Of a DNA stretch of 64,000 bases, positions 43,003 through 50,712 are shown one piece after another. This stretch comes from Emticicia sp. C21 (lineage in GTDB: Bacteria; Bacteroidota; Bacteroidia; Cytophagales; Spirosomataceae). Numbering within the stretch: the stretch's first letter is position 1; each line of letters starts with the position of its first letter. Made by a program: the position numbers and the translations under genes. The stretch lies in the NCBI RefSeq assembly GCF_003418935.1, contig NZ_QVMT01000003.1, forward strand, positions 496,001 to 560,000. Direction: 5' to 3'. The notes beneath the pieces were generated by a model. The model did not search any database, was not told where the DNA came from, and was given only the letters and a program-made list of their open reading frames with translations.

Positions 43003-45711
43003 TTAAAATCCTCTGATTACTTCGTAACGTTGACCCGACCAGAATACATCGCCGCCGCGGAGTACGCTCTCATTTGTAGTTTGCTGTGCTGATTGTTTCT
43101 GCATGGCGTAAGACGGGGCATTTCCATAACTGAAACCCGGAGATGAGGGGCTTGCATTGGCGCTTCCAGCAGAGCCCATAGAGCCGCCACCTGCAGCCTT
43201 GCTCCCCATTCCTTTTAATGCACCACCTAGTGCTATTAAGCCTATGCCCGCAGCAATAGCAATGGCCGGATTAAATGAGGTCAGTGAAAGTTTTATGGCT
43301 TGAATACTTAAACCAAGACTAATAGCAGACTTTCCTAAGTCTATCGCAATACTTCCTAACTTTGAGAGCAATCCTGCTCCTATAGCTTTTGCGTCTAATT
43401 TTTTACCACCGAATGCTTCTTCCATAAAGCCTGCAATTAAATCAGAGGCAGCACCTACTACCGCATTTAGTGATTCCTGGATAGCATTTGTTAAGGAAGA
43501 ACCCATTGCCTGAATTTTGCCCAATACCTTATCCGATGCTTTTGTAACATCCAATCCGCTCACCATTGATTGTAAGATTTGCTCGCCATACTCTGAGAAA
43601 TCGACCATACTGGCATTCTCTCCAAATACTTCCTTAATTTTCTCTACAATCTTCTGGAAACTCTCAAAAATGCTTTGGCCGGCCTCTTCGGGTTTCATGC
43701 CATTTTCAATGGATTGTCTGATTTGTGTGCCTAGCAGGCTGAAAGTGGCATCACTTTGCTCGCCGAATTTTTCTTTGATTCTGTCAAAGGTGTTGCTAAT
43801 CTCCAGGTTAATTTCGTCTGCATTCGAGAGTACTTGCGTTGGCATTTTTATCTGAATAGCATCGAATTTCTTTTGTAAACCGGCTCCAAAATCAACCCCG
43901 TTCATAGCATCGTTCAACACAGAAACAAATTGCTCTTTATTCCCTCCGAATACCTCGCCGAGTGTAGTTTTTAACTGTTCGGCGCGCTGTTCCATGTCAG
44001 ATTTGTCATCTCCTGCGAAAATCAATCCGAACAAGCTGGTTTTTGATTGCAGAGATTCAACATCTCCTAAAGCTTTTGTGAGGGGCTTAGGGGTAGACTG
44101 TGTTGTTTTTGTTGGTACTTCTGATTTCTCCCCTGCTTCTTCAGGGTCATCATTTATTTTCGTTTTATAATCAATACCATAGTCTTTTCCTGAGATTATT
44201 TTCTTAGGTTTTCCTCCGAAATCGAAACTGAGATCAAGATTGGCTATTTTTTTGGCGAAACTTTCGCCACTTTTAACCAGATCTGCGGTTTTTACCTTAA
44301 AGCCATTGGCAAAGGTATCAATCATTGACAGACCAGTCTTAGCCCCTTTTGAAAGACCTTCCATGCCCAGGAAATCATAAAGTTTGATTTGCAACTTCAT
44401 GACTCCCTTAATGCCACCTGCTATGATGTCAATGATATTGTTCCAGATATCTCCGAGGATGTTTTTTATATTTCCCCATAAGCCAGACCAGTTGCCCTCT
44501 AGAATATTACCGAAAGCTTTAACTATCTCAATAATTAAACCTAGGGCATATTTAGCCGCTTTTGTTACCATTTCCCATGCACCGCTATCTTTTAATACTT
44601 TGCTGATTTTATCCCAGTTATAGATAATCAAAACAGCGGTAGCAGCCACAGTAGCTCCAATGGCAATTATAGGAAAAGAGAGGCCAGTCAGAGACGGTAG
44701 GAGGGTCATAATACCGCTCATTACCTTTTGAAAAACCTTACCCAGAATATCACCAAATTTGATGATAACATTCATAGCTATCTGTAATACCCCGCTTATT
44801 TTATCAACAACCAGCATTGCTCCCTGAAAAAGAAGCTTTAACTTATCAAAGCCAACCATTAACGGCCCGATAGAAGCAGCCAGACCACCTACTACAAGAA
44901 TAGCTTTTTTTACGCCCGGGTCAAGGTCTTTAAAGAACTGAAGTACATCATTCAGGATACTGAGTCCCTGGTTTAAAACAGGCAGTAGTACCTCACCAAA
45001 AGAAGCATATAATTCTTTAACAGACTCATTGAAAATCTGCATCTGGCTGGCGGTTCCGTTGCTGTTTTTGGCAAAATCGCCCTGTGCACCAGCGGTTTCA
45101 TTCATCACGAAGCCATAGCGTAAAGCTGCCTTTTCGGCTTCAGTCATGTGAGCATAGGTTTCTTTAAAGCCCTCACTAAGCGCAAACTGTTCCAGTTTGG
45201 CATCGCTCATCGTAATGCCTAATTTCTGAAGCGCATCGGCATCGCCTGTAAAAATACCTTCAAGTGCCGAGCCGGCCACATCAACCTGCACGTTTTTATA
45301 AGAGGCCAAATCTGCGGCAAGCGCTGTTAGTCCGGCACCCATTTTGGCTGCTTCTCCCTGGCTAAGCCCCATCATCGAACTCATATCTCCAAAACTGGAA
45401 ATCATCTCTAAAGCAGAGGATTGGGCAATGCCAAATGAGTTGAGTGAGTTCTGAGCAAAATCTTTAACGATACTACTGCTATCGCCAAAGGTATTTTTAA
45501 CCCTTCCCAAAGCCCCTTCAAGTTCGTTAGCGTATTTGACGGCCTCAGTTCCGAAAGAGATAAAGGTAGTGCTGAACGAACTAAGGAGTCCTTTAAGGTC
45601 TTTGAGTTCGTCTTCAGTCATCCTCAACTTATCTATGATATCCTGCATTTTTTTATTAACCTCTTGCGTATTTGCCTCTACGTCTATTACCTTTTTAGTC
45701 TGCTCTTCCAT
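43003..45711 (-). CDS. Phage tail tape measure protein (TP901 type)
   Basis: This 902-residue protein has long helical stretches. A TP901-type core covers about residues 45-260 (FGTEAVKYANELEGALGRVKNTFGDSSS..., MSSMMGLSQGEAAKMG). Hydrophobic segments lie near 268-290 and 345-372, and a Gly/Ala/Ser-rich C-terminus near 835-880. Tape measure proteins set tail length at roughly 0.15 nm per residue, which would give a tail near 135 nm. It starts inside the end of the tail-chaperone T frame (17-bp overlap) and is followed by the hub gene, the standard siphophage order. Confidence 0.93.
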   Translation of the reverse strand: MEEQTKKVIDVEANTQEVNKKMQDIIDKLRMTEDELKDLKGLLSSFSTTFISFGTEAVKYANELEGALGRVKNTFGDSSSIVKDFAQNSLNSFGIAQSSALEMISSFGDMSSMMGLSQGEAAKMGAGLTALAADLASYKNVQVDVAGSALEGIFTGDADALQKLGITMSDAKLEQFALSEGFKETYAHMTEAEKAALRYGFVMNETAGAQGDFAKNSNGTASQMQIFNESVKELYASFGEVLLPVLNQGLSILNDVLQFFKDLDPGVKKAILVVGGLAASIGPLMVGFDKLKLLFQGAMLVVDKISGVLQIAMNVIIKFGDILGKVFQKVMSGIMTLLPSLTGLSFPIIAIGATVAATAVLIIYNWDKISKVLKDSGAWEMVTKAAKYALGLIIEIVKAFGNILEGNWSGLWGNIKNILGDIWNNIIDIIAGGIKGVMKLQIKLYDFLGMEGLSKGAKTGLSMIDTFANGFKVKTADLVKSGESFAKKIANLDLSFDFGGKPKKIISGKDYGIDYKTKINDDPEEAGEKSEVPTKTTQSTPKPLTKALGDVESLQSKTSLFGLIFAGDDKSDMEQRAEQLKTTLGEVFGGNKEQFVSVLNDAMNGVDFGAGLQKKFDAIQIKMPTQVLSNADEINLEISNTFDRIKEKFGEQSDATFSLLGTQIRQSIENGMKPEEAGQSIFESFQKIVEKIKEVFGENASMVDFSEYGEQILQSMVSGLDVTKASDKVLGKIQAMGSSLTNAIQESLNAVVGAASDLIAGFMEEAFGGKKLDAKAIGAGLLSKLGSIAIDLGKSAISLGLSIQAIKLSLTSFNPAIAIAAGIGLIALGGALKGMGSKAAGGGSMGSAGSANASPSSPGFSYGNAPSYAMQKQSAQQTTNESVLRGGDVFWSGQRYEVIRGF

Positions 45712-46404
45712 CTGTACGTGCTTTAAAATTTGCTTGGAGTATCTTCGCGAATTCGGTTAATGGCATACTTTTAGCCTCAGGTCTTTTGTCAAAACTCAGC
45801 GGGAAAGCCTGCTGCGGTGTGATGCGGTTTCGGGCTACGATATTATACACCAGGGCATATAGCTCCCGCATCGTCCAGATATTCCGCTCAAATTCGTTGT
45901 TGACCCTATTGATATAACCCCGACGGATATTCATGGCTTGTCTTCTTGTCATTTCATACCAGAATACATCGGGGGATATACCTACTTCACCACAGAAGAA
46001 CTCCTCTAGTTCGTCTCTATTGGGTCGTTCGTAGCGGTCAGTTGCTGTGGGTTCTCCTTGATTTGTTTCATTTTTTTTTCAACTCGGTCTACAATGGTTT
46101 GTCCCATTTTTTCATAGACTTCAGCTATGTTCGATTCCTCAGCCAGTACTCCATCTTTGGTTATCATTTCCATAAAACTCCCGATGGTATACTTCTGTGT
46201 CTGTGCCGGGTTTCGCTGGCAATAGATTTTGTAAGAGAAATAGGCGTAATAGCGGGCAAAGACAGCAAAACTGCCCACGCCATTAAATAATGAGCTGATT
46301 TCGGTTTCAGTATCAGCTTCAAATTTAGGAATAGCCAACTCCAGCGATTCGTTACAAACCTGTAGTTTGCCTTGTAATTCTCCGTGTTTTAGTTCAATGA
46401 TCAT
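45695..46404 (-). CDS. Predicted tail assembly chaperone fusion (gpGT type) by -1 frameshift
   Basis: Reading the 46006-46404 frame and slipping -1 on the nine-A run (46071-46079, minus) opens a frame without stops. It runs through DELEEFFCGEVGISPDVFWYEM into the small frame MTRRQAMNIRRGY..., ending at 45695. The fused product would be about 236 residues. The offset between the two frames is exactly -1. Order (tail tube, G, GT, tape measure) is that of lambda-like phages, in which the G and GT proteins chaperone tape measure assembly at a set ratio. Frameshifting is predicted, not shown. Confidence 0.8.
46006..46404 (-). CDS. Tail assembly chaperone (gpG type)
   Basis: This 132-residue protein lies between the tail tube and tape measure genes. 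It is largely helical (ISSLFNGVGSFAVFARYYAYFSYKIYCQRN), as in phage proteins that bind the tape measure during tail assembly. Near its end, codon 109 onwards, GAA AAA AAA ATG provides a slippery run of nine A. Without slippage the protein ends 22 codons past the ATG codon, at TAG 46006-46008. It does not look like a structural protein by itself. The paired downstream frame supports the assignment. Confidence 0.78.
   Translation of the reverse strand: MIIELKHGELQGKLQVCNESLELAIPKFEADTETEISSLFNGVGSFAVFARYYAYFSYKIYCQRNPAQTQKYTIGSFMEMITKDGVLAEESNIAEVYEKMGQTIVDRVEKKMKQIKENPQQLTATNDPIETN
46071..46080 (-). promoter_or_regulatory. Slippery sequence for programmed -1 ribosomal frameshift
   Basis: On the minus strand this is G followed by nine A, read GAA AAA AAA A in the chaperone frame. 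A -1 slip keeps Lys-anticodon pairing and enters a stop-free frame leading into the T region. I did not model a downstream stimulatory RNA structure. Confidence 0.7.
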
Positions 46405-46422
46405 ATAGCTTGCTTTTTGGAT

Positions 46423-46505
46423 TGAGTGAATGAGTGATTGAGTGAATTAGTGATTGTTTTGATGACTCGAATTAAATTAATCACTCAATCACTCATTCAC
46501 TCAAT
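46423..46505. repeat. Inverted arms of degenerate 8-bp tandem repeat in the tail operon
   Basis: The left arm (about 46423-46457) reads TGAGTGAA, TGAGTGAT, TGAGTGAA, TTAGTGAT. The right arm (about 46479-46504) is the complement, with ATCACTCA units. The short spacer of about 22 bp makes this the best hairpin of the family. It lies between the tail tube and tail chaperone genes. Confidence 0.88.
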
Positions 46506-46510
46506 TTAAT

Positions 46511-46963
46511 TTACGCCACAGGCGTCAACTCAGGCAGAGTTACGATTTGCAACGAAAAGGTATATTCTACTATACCATTGTTTTCATATTTGTTGCCGAT
46601 GCTTTCAAAAAAAGCGTCGAATGCCAGTGTGTAGCCGCCTTCTTCTTCGGTGAATATACGCATGCCGTATTTGCCACCATTGGTGTCGGCCTGGGTATTC
46701 AACCAGTAGCCATATACGTCTGTATATGATACGAAGCCTGTGCCCGGCGCAGTATCTTCTCTGGCGGTACAGTTGACAGTCGAATCAAGCAGGGTTTTGA
46801 TATAATCTTTGTGCTTGCCCGTGTCTTTGCTTGAAACTTCTACTTTTTCAGATGAATGAGAAATGTCGAAGCTTATTTCGTGCTTGAATTTTTTCCAGGC
46901 TGGTGTGCCTGATGTACCCGTGTTGATTTCGAGTCTGTACTTTTGACCTATTAGTTGTGACAT
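46511..46963 (-). CDS. Major tail (tube) protein
   Basis: This 150-residue beta-rich protein opens with LIGQKYRLEINTGTSGTPAWKKFKHEISFDISHSSEKVEVSSKD. This is the pattern of TP901-1-like tail tube subunits, in which the ISFDI...VEVSSKDTG region forms the tube-lining strands. It is encoded after the tail terminator and before the chaperone. The TREDTAPG loop and a C-terminal ETVEYTFSLQ-like strand also fit. It would form stacked hexamers as the tail tube. Confidence comes from both sequence and order. Confidence 0.85.
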   Translation of the reverse strand: MSQLIGQKYRLEINTGTSGTPAWKKFKHEISFDISHSSEKVEVSSKDTGKHKDYIKTLLDSTVNCTAREDTAPGTGFVSYTDVYGYWLNTQADTNGGKYGMRIFTEEEGGYTLAFDAFFESIGNKYENNGIVEYTFSLQIVTLPELTPVA

Positions 46964-46964
46964 A

Positions 46965-47408
46965 TTATAATTGGTTTACTGTTACTTCAAATGTGATAAT
47001 TTTACGGACGATTAAGTCGGTATTACTACGGTCGCTAAGATTGACCGATGGGCCACCTGATCTTACATTGACTAGCTGAAACTCGGTACTATTAGCCAAC
47101 CCTGTTGAAGACGGCGTAGGCAAAATCAGCTGACCAATACCACTGGCAACCTCATTTACTCTATGCTCGGTGCGCTCGCCACCTGTCAGGCGGTTGACGA
47201 TGTCCAGGTTGATAGATACCTTGCTACCAAAATTAGTTTTAGTATTGAACTCGGTAGTATGAGCAGCATATAACCTTATGAAAAGATTGTCGGTGTCGGC
47301 TTCATCCTGCTCTAGCGCAAATACTTTCACGAGCGCACCCTCATGGCTGATAGCCCCGTTGAGCACACGGAAAAATTCGCTGAGGATATAGTTGGTGGCG
47401 TCTTTCAT
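46965..47408 (-). CDS. Tail terminator/tail completion protein
   Basis: This 147-residue protein, one base upstream of the tail tube gene, begins KDATNYILSEFFRVLNG and contains alternating beta strands (IRLYAAHTTEFNTKT, KVSINLDIVNRL). It ends in ITFEVTVNQL. Its size, fold pattern and place match the tail terminator (gpU-like), which caps the tube and binds the head. I have no motif that proves it. A minor tail subunit is the alternative. Confidence 0.6.
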   Translation of the reverse strand: MKDATNYILSEFFRVLNGAISHEGALVKVFALEQDEADTDNLFIRLYAAHTTEFNTKTNFGSKVSINLDIVNRLTGGERTEHRVNEVASGIGQLILPTPSSTGLANSTEFQLVNVRSGGPSVNLSDRSNTDLIVRKIITFEVTVNQL

Positions 47409-47409
47409 G

Positions 47410-47550
47410 GGAATTTAGTGATTGAGTGAGTTAGCGATTGAGTGATTGATACGCTATTTGTCTTGTTATATTGGTGCAATGGAATTGTGTTTTGGTGATT
47501 ATAGTGACATTAATAATCGCTCAATCACTAATTCACTCAATTACTCAATA
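47410..47550. repeat. Inverted arms of degenerate 8-bp tandem repeat in the head-tail region
   Basis: The left arm (about 47414-47450) reads TTAGTGAT, TGAGTGAG, TTAGCGAT, TGAGTGAT. The right arm (about 47515-47549) has complementary ATCGCTCA, ATCACTAA, TTCACTCA units. The element fills the whole gap between the head closure and tail terminator genes. Confidence 0.85.
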
Positions 47551-47874
47551 TTAAATCCTTGCAACCAGAGTTAATACCTGCTTGGTATGGGTATCGTTTT
47601 CAGCGATGGTTTGTATGGTGTATCGCTTGCCTTTCCATTCTACTTGTGTGGTTTCAGTAGGGGTAAAAGCTGGATTCCTCCATACTTCGGCAGTCAGCAT
47701 CTGATTGAATGTCAACTGACCATCTGCATTGCTAATGGGCAGGGTTTTCTCCTGGATACAAGCCAATGTGCTCAAACTCAGGGTTTCGCCAGTGCGGGTC
47801 TTGCCACCCTGGTTATCGGACGACACCGTTGCGTTATAAAACCGAATTTCTTCGGTAAAAGCTAGGCCTGCCAT
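47551..47874 (-). CDS. Head closure (head-tail joining) protein
   Basis: This 107-residue, beta-rich protein has the layout of the SPP1 gp16/HK97 gp7 type: an initial strand (FTEEIRFYNATVSSDNQGG), a loop region, then ...AEVWRNPAFTPTETTQVEWKGKRYTIQTIAEND and VLTLVARI. Such proteins close the head pore and receive the tail. The gene is 2 bp after a 62-codon gene and in order with the connector gene. I am fairly sure of the family. Confidence 0.8.
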   Translation of the reverse strand: MAGLAFTEEIRFYNATVSSDNQGGKTRTGETLSLSTLACIQEKTLPISNADGQLTFNQMLTAEVWRNPAFTPTETTQVEWKGKRYTIQTIAENDTHTKQVLTLVARI

Positions 47875-47876
47875 AA

Positions 47877-48065
47877 TTACACTTGTGTTTTGGTTAGTAC
47901 ACCACCCATTTTTAATTGCTTGGTGCGGGGCTTGCCTTTGAGTTCTTTGACAATCCCTCGTTCAATATAGCTTTTCAATACCTCAGCTGAGAGCTTTACT
48001 TTTGTTCCGGCAACTTGCTTTTGTCCGGCCCGGTTGGTGGTTTCTACTAATGTTTCGGCATTCAT
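47877..48065 (-). CDS. Small head-region protein, unknown
   Basis: This 62-residue basic protein (MNAETLVETTNRAGQKQVAGTKVKLSAEVLKSYIERGIVKEL) overlaps the upstream connector gene by 4 bp (ATGA) and precedes head closure by 2 bp. The tight coupling says it is a real gene. Its role is unknown; a head-tail accessory is likely from place alone. Confidence 0.55.
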   Translation of the reverse strand: MNAETLVETTNRAGQKQVAGTKVKLSAEVLKSYIERGIVKELKGKPRTKQLKMGGVLTKTQV

Positions 48066-48595
48066 ATCGGTAATGCGTTTACGTGCATGGCTAGTGCCTT
48101 GTACATGGGTGTTTTGTTGACAAATACCTCATAAACCAGGCTCTTAATCATTTGCTGATGGGTTGGGTCAATCTCTTGTCCACCGGCCTGATAGCTGATT
48201 TTTATGCCCTCAGCAAAATCTCCGACGAGTGTTAAAAAGCCCCCTACGCTTTTCAATTCATAGGTTTCTTCTGCTATTTCAGCATCCGATAAATCGGTTA
48301 CGGTGATAGCACCTACTGCATCGACAGGTAGGTAGGGGAGCTTTGAAAAATCGTAGAACTCTCTCCAAGAGACTACAACCGACCGCGGTATTAGTGATAT
48401 ACCCAGTTTATCTTCAACAAGCCTTCTGCAGGCTGTATTTAAAGCATTCAGTGTATCGTCATGCACGCCAAGGCTGGCATCCATGCTGATAAAACGTTTG
48501 ATTTCTGAAAGGCTTACAGGCTCTTCAAAGCTATCGGCATCGGTTAATTGTACCGACATACCTCGGGTGATTCTTTCAGTGATTTCAGATTTCAT
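48062..48595 (-). CDS. Head-tail connector protein (gp6-like)
   Basis: This 177-residue protein begins the connector motif at EPVSLSEIKRFISMDASLGVHDDTLNALNTACRRLVEDKLG. This matches the phage gp6-like head-tail adaptor family: helical bundle, then strands SVVVSWREFYDFSKLPYLPVDAVGAITV. Such proteins form a ring under the portal. There is no portal gene in the window, so its partner must be elsewhere. It overlaps the next small gene. A palindromic element separates it from the upstream signal-peptide gene. Confidence 0.85.
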   Translation of the reverse strand: MKSEITERITRGMSVQLTDADSFEEPVSLSEIKRFISMDASLGVHDDTLNALNTACRRLVEDKLGISLIPRSVVVSWREFYDFSKLPYLPVDAVGAITVTDLSDAEIAEETYELKSVGGFLTLVGDFAEGIKISYQAGGQEIDPTHQQMIKSLVYEVFVNKTPMYKALAMHVNALPI

Positions 48596-48613
48596 TTGTT
48601 TGTTTTTGTTTAC

Positions 48614-48782
48614 AGTCCCTTAGGGACGATATATCGGTAGAAAAAAATAAAAGTAATGTATTGTCTTGAGTCCTGTAGGGACGGTATATTAAAATTGTTG
48701 ACTTAAAAATATATCGCCCCTACAGGACTTTAGCACTAATGGTGAATGTTTCATTCTACCGATATATCATCCTTACGGGACT
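48614..48782. repeat. Nested inverted-repeat element (169 bp)
   Basis: The outer arms of 29 bp (48614-48642 and 48754-48782) match at 26 positions and begin AGTCCC. The inner arms of 22 bp (48669-48690 and 48708-48729) match at 20 positions and begin AGTCCTGTAGGGAC. Together they resemble a miniature mobile element or a double hairpin. It lies immediately downstream of the signal-peptide gene. Confidence 0.8.
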
Positions 48783-48793
48783 GATTTTAAGTC

Positions 48794-49201
48794 CTAATTC
48801 ACATGAATCCAGGCATTGAATGCCGTTGATTGCGTGCCTGAACCTATCAGCCTGACACGGTACCAGGGGTAGGCGTGAGTGGTCAGTTTCCAGATTTTTA
48901 GTTGTGTTGTGGTATTGCTGATGGCTACGCTGTCTGTTCCTATTTTTTCGTAGCTGATACCATCTACACTGCCCTGAATACTGGCGTATCCGGCGGGAGT
49001 ACCTGTGCCTTTGGCCAGATTCAGTTGAATCGTGACGGCTGTGGGACTAAATCCGGTTGATTTGATAGGCGCATAGACACTGGCATAAGCATAAGAAGCA
49101 TTTGTCAGTAAGCCTGTAGTTGGTGTAGGCTTGAGTTTTGCCTGTGCCATAGCACCTATCGAAATCACCAGAAATGTTATGGTTGTGAGTAGTTTTTTCA
49201 T
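48794..49201 (-). CDS. Signal-peptide beta-sandwich protein inserted in the head operon
   Basis: I chose ATG 49199-49201 because it opens a clear signal peptide (MKKLLTTITFLVISIGAMAQ). The upstream extension would run into the palindromic element. The 135-residue product has a beta-rich body, with IQGSVDGISYEKIGTDSVAISNTTTQLKIWKL and YPWYRVRLIGSGTQSTAFNAWI. These phrases are often seen in phage head-decoration and fibre proteins. It sits between capsid and connector genes, flanked by palindromic elements on both sides. It may be a decoration protein or a later-acquired moron expressed in the lysogen. Confidence 0.6.
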   Translation of the reverse strand: MKKLLTTITFLVISIGAMAQAKLKPTPTTGLLTNASYAYASVYAPIKSTGFSPTAVTIQLNLAKGTGTPAGYASIQGSVDGISYEKIGTDSVAISNTTTQLKIWKLTTHAYPWYRVRLIGSGTQSTAFNAWIHVN

Positions 49202-49230
49202 TGCTCGTTTTTTCAAAATTGTTGTGTTTT

Positions 49231-49364
49231 GTAGAGACGCAATGCATTGCGTCTTCATGAGATTATGCGTACAACTAGATGATGTATTGTTCTTTAAACC
49301 TACTCTCAAATAAAATTCAAAGGATGGTCAAGGTCCCTGAAGACGCAATGCATTGCGTCTCTAC
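49231..49364. repeat. Perfect 27-bp inverted repeats with GACGCAATGCATTGCGTC core
   Basis: GTAGAGACGCAATGCATTGC (start of 49231-49257) is exactly inverted at 49338-49364. Each arm is itself built on an 18-bp palindrome. About 80 bp lie between. The pair stands just upstream of the signal-peptide gene and downstream of the capsid gene, and related ends occur at 22343-22645. Confidence 0.9.
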
Positions 49365-49384
49365 GAATGGGAAATACCAAAAAA

Positions 49385-50605
49385 CTACCCAACTTTATTG
49401 AGCGCAGCAACCGCTGCGGCGAAGGTTCCTTTTACCAAAACCTGGGTGTCATTGCCGCTAACGAACTGCACTAAACGTTGCTCGACGAGGATGGTTTTTT
49501 TGTTGTTGATGAAGTCATCGCCTGATAAACCAATCTGTACCGTTAAGCCCTCGCGGTAGAGTACATTTACTACTGACATATCGCCACCGACAAACTCGCC
49601 TGAGGCGATGGCTGTGGTTGGAATAATCTCTAAACCACTGATAACAACGCGACCTGTGCCGGCTACTTCGTATTCTTTCCAGATGGGGTGGCCGTCGGTA
49701 TCTTTGATTAGCTGGATTTTTGCCCAGTCGGCTGAGTTGACGAATAAGGCATTGCCGATACCATAGGCGAGCTCTACCTGCAAGGCGATTGCTCTGATGA
49801 CATCCAACTCATTAGCCATCGGGATTTGCGCGGCTAAGTCTCCGGCGCTGAAAGGGGTGGCGTAGTGTGTTAAGCCATATAGGTTATCGTCGGCACCGTC
49901 GCCATCAATCAACTGATCTTCTGTTTTTACCGAAAGGCGTTTTGCCATGTTGTTCTGGATGTAGGAGATTAACTGCGGTAAATCGGCCAGCATTTCGGTG
50001 GTTACCTTGCCGTAGACTGCAATTTTGCGTACTTCGGCGATTTTCTCGACATACTTTACCGATACTCTGGTTTTGGTTTCACCCTCGGCAATGAATACCG
50101 GTACTCCTTGCTCGTCAGTTTCTTCTACCCACAAGGCGCGTGGTGCGCCGATGGTACCCGGAGCGGCTACGCTCAGATAACGCTCTTCGCGCTGACGGAT
50201 TTTAGAAATTTGACCGGTATTCTGCACGAGAGAATATTGGGTAGCGCCCACGCCAATGGTGTTGGCAGTGGTGAGGTCAACGGCTGCTTTGGTGCCCACC
50301 TGAAAAACCAACGGTTCTGTCTGACGGCCATTGGCTTTGACAATTGCCTCGATTTCGGCCTTTTTGGCTTTGGCGGCATTCCATAGCGCATCTTCCAACG
50401 ATACATAGGTATTTGTTTTCGTATGTGACTGTCCGTTAATTTTGGCCGAGATATCATCGTTCTGGGCTGATAGCATTTCTATGAGCTGGCGTTGCTCGGC
50501 TATCTCCTTTTTAGTGGCGGTGGCGGGGTCTAAAGAGATACCCCGTAGTCGTTCGTCAATTAATCCGCCAATTTCTTTTACTGCTGCTTCTGAAAGTTGA
50601 GCCAT
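49385..50605 (-). CDS. Major capsid protein, HK97 fold
   Basis: This 406-residue protein has an N-terminal helical delta/scaffold domain (about 1-75: AAVKEIGGLIDERLRG, KEIAEQRQLIEMLSAQNDDI). The HK97-type body follows: RQREERYLSVAAPGTIG, ALWVEETDEQGVPVFIAEGETK, YVEKIAEVRKIAVYGKVTTEMLADLPQLISYIQNNMAKRLSVKTEDQLIDGDG. The E-loop, P-domain and spine-helix pattern are recognisable. The delta domain would be removed by the prohead protease encoded 107 bp upstream. Length is typical. Confidence 0.93.
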   Translation of the reverse strand: MAQLSEAAVKEIGGLIDERLRGISLDPATATKKEIAEQRQLIEMLSAQNDDISAKINGQSHTKTNTYVSLEDALWNAAKAKKAEIEAIVKANGRQTEPLVFQVGTKAAVDLTTANTIGVGATQYSLVQNTGQISKIRQREERYLSVAAPGTIGAPRALWVEETDEQGVPVFIAEGETKTRVSVKYVEKIAEVRKIAVYGKVTTEMLADLPQLISYIQNNMAKRLSVKTEDQLIDGDGADDNLYGLTHYATPFSAGDLAAQIPMANELDVIRAIALQVELAYGIGNALFVNSADWAKIQLIKDTDGHPIWKEYEVAGTGRVVISGLEIIPTTAIASGEFVGGDMSVVNVLYREGLTVQIGLSGDDFINNKKTILVEQRLVQFVSGNDTQVLVKGTFAAAVAALNKVG

Positions 50606-50712
50606 TTTAGTGTTGTGTGTTGTGATGGTTAATCGGGATTCTGGAAATAATTGTTTTCAAAAATGGATTTTTATACATTTTTTATAATTCTTATTTCCTG
50701 AAACCTAATAAC

